Source of the DNA: Rhizobium rhizogenes
Lineage (GTDB): Bacteria > Pseudomonadota > Alphaproteobacteria > Rhizobiales > Rhizobiaceae
NCBI RefSeq assembly: GCF_002005205.3
Contig: NZ_CP019701.2
Coordinates: 2,590,501-2,654,500, forward strand
Direction of reading: 5' to 3'
Length of the DNA: 64,000 nucleotides
Shown here: piece after piece, positions 57,023 through 64,000 of the stretch
How the letters are laid out: each line of letters opens with the position of its first letter
Position numbering within the stretch: the first letter of the stretch is position 1
The notes under the pieces: model-generated
Databases searched by the model: none
What the model saw: the letters and a program-made list of their open reading frames with translations, nothing else
What the model was told of the DNA's origin: nothing
Position numbers and translations under genes: made by a program

Positions 57023-58555
57023 GTGAGTGAGAATTCCGAGGCAACCATTTTGCTGAACGCCAACGACAATGTCGCGGTGGCGCGTCGGTCCATTCCGGCC
57101 GGCGGCGCGACGGGCAGGGGCGGTCTGGCAGCGCTTGAGCTGATCGGGCGCGGGCACAAGGTAGCCCTCAAATTCATCAAATCCGGCGATGAGGTGCTGA
57201 AATACGGACAGGTCATCGGTATTGCCACCCAGGATATCGAACCCGGCCGCCACGTGCACCTGCACAATCTCGCCATGGTGCCTTCCGAACACGCGCATCA
57301 GTTCAGCATCGATATCGAAGAAAAGGGCATGGTGCCGGAAACCGAGCGCCGCACCTTCATGGGTTATGACCGTGGTTTCGGCGGTGTCGGCACGCGCAAC
57401 TATATCGGCGTCATCGCTTCGGTGAACTGTTCCGCCACCGTGTCGCGTTATATCGCCGATTATTTCAACAAGCAGGGCGGCCTTGACGGTTTCGACAATG
57501 TCGATGGTGTCGTGGCGCTGACCCATGGTGGCGGCTGCGCGCTGAACACCAAATCGGAAGGCTATCGCCTGCTGATCCGCACCATTCAGGGTTATGCCCG
57601 CCACCCCAATTTCGGCGGCATTCTGCTGATCGGCCTCGGCTGCGAAACCAACCAGATTGCCCCCATCCTCGAACACTACAAGATGGAAGAGGGCGAGCGG
57701 CTGCGCACCATGACGATCCAGCAGCATGGCGGCACGCGCAAGACGATCGATGCGGCGATTGCCGAGATCAAGGCCATGCTGCCGATGGTCAATGCCGCCC
57801 GTCGCACCAAGCAACCGCTTTCGAAGCTGAAGGTGGCACTGGAATGCGGCGGATCCGATGGCTATTCCGGCATATCGGCGAACCCGGCCCTGGGTTATGC
57901 ATCCGATCTCATTGTCCGCAACGGCGGCACCACGGTTCTTTCCGAAACACCCGAAATTTATGGTGCCGAGCACCTGCTGACAAAACGCGCCGTCACCCCG
58001 GCGGTCGCCGAAAAACTGTTGCAACGCATCGACTGGTGGCGAGACTATACCGCCCGCAATGGCGACGAGCTCAACAACAATCCCTCCCATGGCAACAAGC
58101 TTGGCGGCCTGACCACCATTCTGGAAAAATCGCTGGGCGCGGTTGCCAAGGGCGGCTCCATGCCGCTGAAGGCAGTTTATGAATTCGCCGAGACCGTGAC
58201 GGAACAGGGCTTCGTCTTCATGGATACACCCGGCTACGACCCCGTCGCCGTCACCGGCCAGGTTGCCGGCGGCTGCAACGTCATCTGTTTCACCACCGGG
58301 CGCGGCTCGGTTTCGGGCTTCAAGCCGGCACCCTGCATCAAGATCGCCACCAATTCCGAAATGTATGAACACATGAAGGAAGACATGGATATCAACTGCG
58401 GCGAGATCGTTACCGGGGCGGAAACCATCGAAGAATCCGGCAAACGAATTTTCGAGCATATTCTCGCCGTGGCTTCCGGCGACAAGACGGTCAGCGAGAT
58501 TTACGATTACGGCGACAACGAATTTGTGCCGTGGCAGGTCGGTGCAGTGACCTGA
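57023..58555 (+). CDS. uxaA: Altronate dehydratase (UxaA family)
   Basis: This is a 510-residue iron-dependent dehydratase that converts D-altronate to 2-keto-3-deoxy-D-gluconate. It has the small N-terminal SAF domain (about 1-95) joined to the large UxaA catalytic domain, with GYDRGFGGVGTRNYIGVI, THGGGCALN, GLGCETNQ and the late NCGEIVTGAETIEE. It starts with GTG at 57023 behind a strong GGAGGAGG. It follows the regulator by 42 bases. Galactarate dehydratase is a relative, but the SAF-plus-UxaA fusion at this length favours altronate dehydratase. Confidence 0.9.
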   Translation: MSENSEATILLNANDNVAVARRSIPAGGATGRGGLAALELIGRGHKVALKFIKSGDEVLKYGQVIGIATQDIEPGRHVHLHNLAMVPSEHAHQFSIDIEEKGMVPETERRTFMGYDRGFGGVGTRNYIGVIASVNCSATVSRYIADYFNKQGGLDGFDNVDGVVALTHGGGCALNTKSEGYRLLIRTIQGYARHPNFGGILLIGLGCETNQIAPILEHYKMEEGERLRTMTIQQHGGTRKTIDAAIAEIKAMLPMVNAARRTKQPLSKLKVALECGGSDGYSGISANPALGYASDLIVRNGGTTVLSETPEIYGAEHLLTKRAVTPAVAEKLLQRIDWWRDYTARNGDELNNNPSHGNKLGGLTTILEKSLGAVAKGGSMPLKAVYEFAETVTEQGFVFMDTPGYDPVAVTGQVAGGCNVICFTTGRGSVSGFKPAPCIKIATNSEMYEHMKEDMDINCGEIVTGAETIEESGKRIFEHILAVASGDKTVSEIYDYGDNEFVPWQVGAVT

Positions 58556-58586
58556 ACAAAAATCGAGACTGTCCCACGTGAAACAA

Positions 58587-58620
58587 AAGGCCCGGAAATC
58601 GCTTTCCGGGCCTTCTTTAT
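58587..58620. terminator. Bidirectional terminator between uxaA and purH
   Basis: A 12-bp stem AAGGCCCGGAAA / TTTCCGGGCCTT with a TCGC loop is followed by CTTTAT on the plus strand and by TTTTGTTT on the minus strand. It serves both convergent genes. Confidence 0.8.
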
Positions 58621-58638
58621 TCCTGACTATTTCCGCAC

Positions 58639-60255
58639 TTAGTGGCGGAAGTGGCGCATGCCGGTAAAGACCATCGCGACATTATGCTCGTTCGCGGCGT
58701 CGATCACTTCCTGGTCACGCATGGAGCCGCCCGGCTGGATGACAGCGGTAGCGCCTGCGGCAATCGCGGCGAGCAGGCCGTCGGCGAAGGGATAGAACGC
58801 CTCCGAAGCAACGGCAGAGCCGCGTGTCAGCGGCTCGGCAAGACCAAGCGCCTTGGCGGCATCCTCCGCCTTCTGGGCGGCGATACGGGCGGAATCCACG
58901 CGGCTCATCTGGCCAGCGCCAATGCCTGCCGTCTGTCCATCCTTGGCATAGATGACGGCATTGGATTTCACATGCTTGGCGATCTTGAAGGCGAACTTCA
59001 TGTCCTCAAGCTCCTGCGCCGTCGGCGCGCGCTTGGTGACGACCTTGAGATCGAGATCCTCGACCATGCCATTGTCGCGGCTCTGTACCAGCAGGCCGCC
59101 CGAAACTGTCTTCGCCGTAATCCCGGCTGCGCGCGGGTCCGGCAGGCCGCCAGCGGTCAAAAGGCGCAGATTCGGCTTGCGGGCGATAATGGACTTGGCT
59201 TCCTCGGTGACATCAGGCGCGATGATGACTTCGGTAAAGAGCTTGACGATCTCTTCCGCCGTTTCCGCATCAAGCGTACGGTTCAACGCAATGACGCCGC
59301 CAAATGCGGATACGGAATCGCATGCCAGCGCCCGCCGATAGGCTTCGGCAAGGGTTGGACCCGTCGCCACACCACAGGGATTGGCGTGCTTGATAATGGC
59401 AACGGCCGGAGCGTTTTCCGGCAGGAACTCCGCCACCAGCTCGTAAGCGGCATCCGTATCATTGATGTTGTTATAGGAAAGCTGCTTGCCCTGAAGCAGC
59501 GTCGCGGTTGCGACGCCGGGGCGCTTTTCACCGGTCAGGTAAAAACCGGCGCTCTGGTGCGGGTTCTCGCCATAACGCATCTTTTCCTTCAGCACGCCAC
59601 CGATGGCGCGGTAATCCGGCGTCTCGATTGCAAGCGCCTCTGCGAACCAGTTGGAAATCACCGCATCATAGGCTGCGGTTCGAGCATAGGCCTTGGCAGC
59701 GAAACGCTGGCGCAGCGCATAGGACGTCTGGCCGTCATCAGCCTGCAGGGCTTCAACCAGATCAGGATAGTCGGAGGGATCGGTAACCACCGTGACATAG
59801 GCATGGTTCTTGGCAGAAGCACGGATCATTGCCGGTCCGCCAATATCAATATTCTCAACCGTCGTCGGATAATCGCCGCCCTTGGCGCGAACTTCCTCGA
59901 AGGGATAAAGATTGATCACCGACAGATCGATCGCCTCAATGCCATGTGCCTTCATAGCCTCGACATGTTCGGCGTCATCCCGGATAGCGAGAAGCCCACC
60001 ATGCACATTCGGATGCAGGGTCTTGACGCGGCCATCCATGATTTCGGGAAAATTGGTCACGTCGGAAACATCTGTCACCGGCAGTCCCGCATCGGCAATG
60101 GCCTTCGCCGTTCCGCCGGTCGAAAGCAGCCGGACACCAAGCTTGGAGAGAACCGTCGCCAGCTCGATAATGTCAGTCTTGTCGGACACGGAAAGAAGCG
60201 CCGTGCGGATTTTGACCTTATCGGGGGCGGGGATTTTTTTGGACACGACGGCCAT
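58639..60255 (-). CDS. purH: Bifunctional AICAR formyltransferase/IMP cyclohydrolase
   Basis: PurH catalyses the last two steps of IMP synthesis. The 538-residue product has an N-terminal IMP cyclohydrolase (MGS-like) domain (about 15-165: [31 protein letters not shown]) and a C-terminal AICAR transformylase ([13 protein letters not shown] [27 protein letters not shown]). The ATG at 60255 fits the family; the open frame to 60327 starts with low-conservation residues. It is preceded on the same strand by a heparinase-like gene across 152 bases. Confidence 0.97.
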   Translation of the reverse strand: MAVVSKKIPAPDKVKIRTALLSVSDKTDIIELATVLSKLGVRLLSTGGTAKAIADAGLPVTDVSDVTNFPEIMDGRVKTLHPNVHGGLLAIRDDAEHVEAMKAHGIEAIDLSVINLYPFEEVRAKGGDYPTTVENIDIGGPAMIRASAKNHAYVTVVTDPSDYPDLVEALQADDGQTSYALRQRFAAKAYARTAAYDAVISNWFAEALAIETPDYRAIGGVLKEKMRYGENPHQSAGFYLTGEKRPGVATATLLQGKQLSYNNINDTDAAYELVAEFLPENAPAVAIIKHANPCGVATGPTLAEAYRRALACDSVSAFGGVIALNRTLDAETAEEIVKLFTEVIIAPDVTEEAKSIIARKPNLRLLTAGGLPDPRAAGITAKTVSGGLLVQSRDNGMVEDLDLKVVTKRAPTAQELEDMKFAFKIAKHVKSNAVIYAKDGQTAGIGAGQMSRVDSARIAAQKAEDAAKALGLAEPLTRGSAVASEAFYPFADGLLAAIAAGATAVIQPGGSMRDQEVIDAANEHNVAMVFTGMRHFRH

Positions 60256-60407
60256 CGGGCATACTCCGTTTAACGGGGAGGACAGGCTGGAATGGGATTG
60301 ATCCAGCAATTGCCGCCGCGTTAACACAGCTTACCGAATTAATAAACAGCAGGGACATCGAACGGTGAAAACTATGGCGGTTTTTGTCCCGCTCCGTCGG
60401 AATTTTC

Positions 60408-62075
60408 CTAGGCCTTGCGCTCGATGATCCAGCGGATCTCCCGCGTATTGGCGAGATTGAAAGGCAGTTCGATCTGCTGCGACGGACGCATGCCCGAGGC
60501 ATCCGCCATGAAAACATCCTCCGTGACGAAAACCTCCAGACCCGGCGCTGAAAACAGCCAGGTGGTTCCGTCCGCCGCCTCCATATAAACCGACTCTTCA
60601 TCCCGCTGATGCAGTTGAATATGAGGATGGATATGAAAACGTGAAACCGCTGAGATCGACTGCAATTGCACCTTTGCTGCATTCTCGTCAGCGCGAAGCA
60701 GGTCACGGCCCTTGATCTTCGTGCCAGCGGCATTCAACTCGATTTCACGCTCGTGGTAACAGCCGAAGTTCTGCAGGTATCCATCATGCGACGCCCGCAG
60801 CACATCATTTCCGTTTTCATCCGTTCCGCGCTCGCTATCCACTTGGCTGACACCCGAAATCATGATCGGACCAAGAAGTCTGGAGCGCGATAATCTGCAG
60901 GAGGAGGTGTCCGCAAGCGTAACGGTGGAATGGGCGGCCGTCGACCGGCTGGCCCGCTGGTATTCCGGCGCGGCATTTCGTGGAAAACCGGAATTGACGA
61001 TAAATCGGTTCTTGCCGCAGGACATTTCAAAGGACAGGCAACCCGAATGGGCATTGCGCGAAAGCTCGGCCGAACCGGGATACCCCGTGTCCACGATGAT
61101 GACAGTCTCATCCGTCGCGAGCCGGTGGTAATTTACATCCGGCAGGATTTTCGAAGGCCGGCCGGCGGTTTCGTCATAACGCAACACGGAGACAAGCTCA
61201 TTGGCAAGCGTTGCCGTCGCGCCATTAAACAGTGCGAGATCGCCGCCCTGATGCCGGAAAAACCGGATTGCCGGAAACATCCGGTCTATTGCCGGCACCA
61301 GCCCCGAGGGCAGGTCGTGGCCAAGATTGATATAGCTTTGCCGAAGCGGCAGAAGATCGAGCAGCAGATCCAGCATGACCCGCGGATTGCGGGAAACATG
61401 CCCGCCATCGGGCAGAATCTGGCGTTCCATTTCCTGAGCCAGCTTCATTCCATGCCGGGTAATGCGTGACAGGCGTGTTGGCATGGCAATGGAGGCCATG
61501 GCAAGCGCGATCCTGATCCGCAGCCGGGCTTCGCCATCCGGTGCATGTTTCACGATCCTGTCGAGATACCGCACGTGAAAAGCGAGGCTTCTCAGGAACC
61601 GGCGATAGAAGCCGGCGTCGGCCTCATATAAAACCACTGGGGAATGGGATAACCAGGCGATCAAACGCTGTGCCGCAATCTCCGGCGACCATCCGGTGCC
61701 CGTAACGCGTCTGCCGTTCAGGGCAATCCACTCAGCCACAATGCGGCGCGCCCGCTTGCATGCCTCGCTCGATCTGTCGGAACGGATATGCCGCAGCCAG
61801 CCGAAAGCGTGCAACCGTTCTTCAAAAACGAGGGAGGGGTAATCCACCTGGAATGGTGAAAGGCCACCGGTTTCGACAACACGACCGGCAAGTGCGATCC
61901 GGCCGCGCAACAATTCCTCGGCAAAATACGGATCGATCGCCCTGAGATCGGTCGGCGCCGCAACCAGACCATCGGGAACACGGTTGGCAAACCGCGAGAC
62001 ATGCAGACGCAGAAGTGTGAGGCCGACACACAGATGACGATATGCCATCCGTGAAAGAAGACCGGCCGCATTCAT
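60408..62075 (-). CDS. Heparinase II/III family protein
   Basis: This is a 555-residue protein with an N-terminal alpha-helical toroid-like half and a C-terminal heparinase II/III-like beta domain (about 330-540: VIIVDTGYPG, HSGCLSFEMSCGKNRFIVNSGFP, AAHSTVTLADTSS). No signal peptide is evident. It occurs between rsmB and purH in many Rhizobiales, so it is a resident rather than a horizontally acquired polysaccharide lyase. Its substrate is unknown; a self-made uronic-acid polymer is conceivable. I use the ATG at 62075; a TTG at 62099 is also in frame. Confidence 0.86.
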   Translation of the reverse strand: MNAAGLLSRMAYRHLCVGLTLLRLHVSRFANRVPDGLVAAPTDLRAIDPYFAEELLRGRIALAGRVVETGGLSPFQVDYPSLVFEERLHAFGWLRHIRSDRSSEACKRARRIVAEWIALNGRRVTGTGWSPEIAAQRLIAWLSHSPVVLYEADAGFYRRFLRSLAFHVRYLDRIVKHAPDGEARLRIRIALAMASIAMPTRLSRITRHGMKLAQEMERQILPDGGHVSRNPRVMLDLLLDLLPLRQSYINLGHDLPSGLVPAIDRMFPAIRFFRHQGGDLALFNGATATLANELVSVLRYDETAGRPSKILPDVNYHRLATDETVIIVDTGYPGSAELSRNAHSGCLSFEMSCGKNRFIVNSGFPRNAAPEYQRASRSTAAHSTVTLADTSSCRLSRSRLLGPIMISGVSQVDSERGTDENGNDVLRASHDGYLQNFGCYHEREIELNAAGTKIKGRDLLRADENAAKVQLQSISAVSRFHIHPHIQLHQRDEESVYMEAADGTTWLFSAPGLEVFVTEDVFMADASGMRPSQQIELPFNLANTREIRWIIERKA

Positions 62076-62199
62076 GCTGCCTGCAAAGGACCCAAACAAG
62101 CTGTGTTTCCCGCTTCACATAGTTTTGTTTTTATCAGTGAACCGTGATGACCGGAACGTTATCGATAATATCAATGATTCGCTAAAGCTTCGCTTTTTT

Positions 62200-63585
62200 C
62201 TACTTCTTACGCAAGACACTGCTAAAAAACCCATCGACGCCGCCAAACATATCCGGCGTTGTACGCAAATCTCCCTGCGGGCTGATCGCCACCTCCATTC
62301 CCGGCCAGTCCTCCTTGCGCACGGCAATGCGCTCGATATCGGGATTCTCCGCCAGAACCTCGGCAATCATCGCTTCGCCCTCCGAAGGGTCCAGCGAGCA
62401 ATTGGAGAACACCACGACACCGCCAGACCTCACCAGCGTCACGGCATGGCGCAGCATCTGGCCCTGAAGAGCCGCAAGCTTGGCAATGTCCGTTTCATCC
62501 TTGGTCCAGCAGACATCCGGATGTTTGCGCAGCGTACCCGTCGACGAGCATGGCGCATCCAGAAGAACGGCGTCGAAAAGCTGCTCCGGCTGGTACTTCA
62601 ACATGTTGACCTCCACCGTTTCGGCGTGAAGACCAAGCCGGTCGAGATTTTCCCTGAGACGGCGCAGGCGATTTCCGGACTGATCCAGCGCCGTCACCTT
62701 CGCACCTGCAAGTGCGAGCTGGGCCGTCTTGCCGCCCGGTGCCGCGCAGAGATCGGCGACACGCTTGCCGGAAATATCCCCCAACAGCTTCACCGGCATG
62801 CTGGCCGCAAGATCCTGCACCCACCACGCGCCTTCGGCGAATCCGTCAAGCGAGGGGATCTGGCCTTCGAACTCACCCAGGCGAACGCTGCCATTCGGCA
62901 TAAGTGTGCCACCCAGCTTTTCCGCCCAGAGACCAGAATCGGTCTTGACGGTGAGATCGATGGAGGAAGGCGTCAACTGCGCCTCCGAAATGCGTTGTGC
63001 GACCACATCGCCGTAGGCCGAAACAAGCCGGGCGTAAAACCAGTCCGGCAACACGGGCACATCGGCAAGAGCCGTTTCGATCTCCGTTTTTTCCCGGCCC
63101 AGCCGCCGGAGGACCGCATTGACCAGCTTCACGAAACGCCGGTTGCGCGGATCGCGGTGCGCCTGTTCGACAGCCAAATCGACAGCGGAATGATCGGGAA
63201 CATCAAGGTAGAGCATCTGCGCCGCACCGACGATGAGAACGTGATGCAATGATCGAGCACCTTGCGGCAACGGACCATCCAGCAGCATCGCTAATGCCTT
63301 TTCGATGCGGGGAAGATGGCGAAGTGCACTATTGACGATGGCCCTCACCAATGCCCGATCCGCAAGCGACAGCGCGCGATAGACCGGATTGCCGTTTTCA
63401 TTGTCCAGCATGCCGTCCAGCGAGGTCTTCTTTTCCAGAACGGCAGCGAGAATGCGGGTCGCGGCAATGCGTGCGGCAAGGCCTGGCTTGTCCTGGAAAG
63501 ACGAAGGGCCGTCTTCACGGCCCCTGCCTTGCGCCGGTCTCGATTTTTTAAGCCGCGCCGGCTTATGCTGAATATCGGATGTCAA
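62200..63585 (-). CDS. rsmB: 16S rRNA m5C967 methyltransferase RsmB
   Basis: RsmB methylates C967 of 16S rRNA. An N-terminal NusB-like domain (about 35-160) precedes the methyltransferase domain with [14 protein letters not shown], the catalytic region [16 protein letters not shown] and [12 protein letters not shown], supplying the two cysteines of m5C enzymes. I choose the TTG at 63585, which overlaps the htpX stop as TTGA (461 residues); an in-frame ATG at 63627 would overlap htpX by 46 bases. Confidence 0.93.
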   Translation of the reverse strand: MTSDIQHKPARLKKSRPAQGRGREDGPSSFQDKPGLAARIAATRILAAVLEKKTSLDGMLDNENGNPVYRALSLADRALVRAIVNSALRHLPRIEKALAMLLDGPLPQGARSLHHVLIVGAAQMLYLDVPDHSAVDLAVEQAHRDPRNRRFVKLVNAVLRRLGREKTEIETALADVPVLPDWFYARLVSAYGDVVAQRISEAQLTPSSIDLTVKTDSGLWAEKLGGTLMPNGSVRLGEFEGQIPSLDGFAEGAWWVQDLAASMPVKLLGDISGKRVADLCAAPGGKTAQLALAGAKVTALDQSGNRLRRLRENLDRLGLHAETVEVNMLKYQPEQLFDAVLLDAPCSSTGTLRKHPDVCWTKDETDIAKLAALQGQMLRHAVTLVRSGGVVVFSNCSLDPSEGEAMIAEVLAENPDIERIAVRKEDWPGMEVAISPQGDLRTTPDMFGGVDGFFSSVLRKK

Positions 63586-64000
63586 GACCACGGCCCCTTG
63601 CGCTCGTTTTCGTTGCCACGTCCCCAACCCGTATTGGGCACGGAGCCTGATTTGCGCAGAGGTCTATCACCCGACGGCGGCGGCGTCGATGCTCGCGGGG
63701 AAAACTCCTGTGCCATGGCATGTAATGCTGCAACCCGGTTTTCGGTGTTCGGGTGTGTGGAGAAGAGATTGTCCATCCGCTCGCCAGAGAGGGGATTGAT
63801 GATGAACATATGCGCCGTTGCCGGGTTGCGCTCAGCATCGTCGTTATGAATCTGCTGCGCCATGCCGGAAATCTTCTGCAAGGCTGAGGCGAGCCAGAGC
63901 GGATTACCACAGATTTCAGCACCGCGCCGGTCAGCGGAATATTCCCGCGTGCGGCTGATCGCCATCTGCACCAGCATCGCCGCAAGCGGCGCCACAATCA
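63582..64000 (-). CDS. htpX: Protease HtpX, C-terminal part
   Basis: This is the C-terminal end of the membrane zinc protease HtpX, which takes part in quality control of membrane proteins. Visible are the end of a hydrophobic segment ([13 protein letters not shown]), the zinc-ligand region [14 protein letters not shown] and [14 protein letters not shown], typical for M48 proteases. The N-terminus with HExxH lies beyond the window edge. A long proline- and glycine-rich tail ([14 protein letters not shown]) is extra. It is followed by rsmB with a 4-base overlap. Confidence 0.92.
   Translation of the reverse strand, partial: IVAPLAAMLVQMAISRTREYSADRRGAEICGNPLWLASALQKISGMAQQIHNDDAERNPATAHMFIINPLSGERMDNLFSTHPNTENRVAALHAMAQEFSPRASTPPPSGDRPLRKSGSVPNTGWGRGNENERKGPWS

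Noticed and set aside
56816..58459. 547-codon minus-strand open frame opposite uxaA
   Set aside because: It is antisense to a well-conserved dehydratase and has no family motif or ribosome-binding site.
46714..58555. Ordinary D-galacturonate (UxaABC) operon
   Set aside because: Uronate isomerase is absent, while aldose dehydrogenase, lactonase, mutarotase and fuconate dehydratase are present; these do not belong to galacturonate breakdown.
58642..60273. 543-codon plus-strand open frame opposite purH
   Set aside because: purH is unmistakable on the other strand; the antisense translation has shadow-like composition.

Overview
This 64 kb window looks like a piece of the main chromosome of an alphaproteobacterium of the Rhizobiaceae, most likely Agrobacterium (A. 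tumefaciens/fabrum complex). The evidence is high-GC coding density, the characteristic rhizobial order obg-proB-proA-nadD-rsfS-rlmH-envC-ctpA-rppH, the phaR/phaA/phaB locus, and an aerobic-type cobalamin cluster that uses CbiD. The taxonomic call rests on recognising gene families and order, not on a database search. There are no rRNA or tRNA genes, insertion sequences, phage genes or CRISPR arrays that I can see. Coding density is very high: only one gene-free stretch exceeds 300 bases (21587-21916, the rplU leader and promoter).

Layout. (1) 1-5.2 kb: the 3' part of a large NAD-glutamate dehydrogenase and a UMF1-type MFS transporter. (2) 5.4-8.3 kb: polyhydroxyalkanoate metabolism, with the regulator phaR divergent from phaA (thiolase) and then phaB (reductase). 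(3) 8.4-9.4 kb: iron storage, bfd and bfr, with an Irr-box-like site upstream. (4) 9.4-21.8 kb: a run of minus-strand housekeeping genes covering RNA decapping (rppH), envelope maintenance (divergent polysaccharide deacetylase, ctpA, envC), ribosome function (rlmH, rsfS, obg, rpmA, rplU), NAD synthesis (nadD), proline synthesis (proBA) and two GNAT acetyltransferases. (5) 21.9-27.2 kb: a zincin-like protein, DUF1737 plus a CoA-ester lyase, a small membrane protein, leuD, leuB and a di-haem peroxidase.

(6) 27.4-46.7 kb: a nearly complete cobalamin cluster (cobB, cobA, cbiD, cobM, cobE, cobL, cobK, cobJ, cobI, cobH, cobG, cobN, cobW, DUF1636, cobO, cobQ, cobD, cobC). A cobalamin riboswitch with a recognisable terminator platform precedes the DUF1636-cobW-cobN-cobGHIJ operon. 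CobF is absent and CbiD is present, indicating the CbiD variant of the aerobic route. The cluster flips strand repeatedly. At two places divergent start codons share the four bases CATG, and convergent neighbours overlap at their 3' ends.

(7) 46.7-58.6 kb: a sugar-catabolic locus. A nine-gene minus-strand operon (ABC importer, aldose dehydrogenase, lactonase, zinc alcohol dehydrogenase, tagaturonate-type reductase, mutarotase, fuconate dehydratase) is divergent from a FadR-type regulator and an altronate dehydratase. The gene set reads best as a forked pathway for L-fucose and L-galactose, sharing the first oxidative steps and then splitting. This is my main candidate for an under-described system. 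(8) 58.6-64 kb: purH, a heparinase II/III-like protein, rsmB and the 3' end of htpX.
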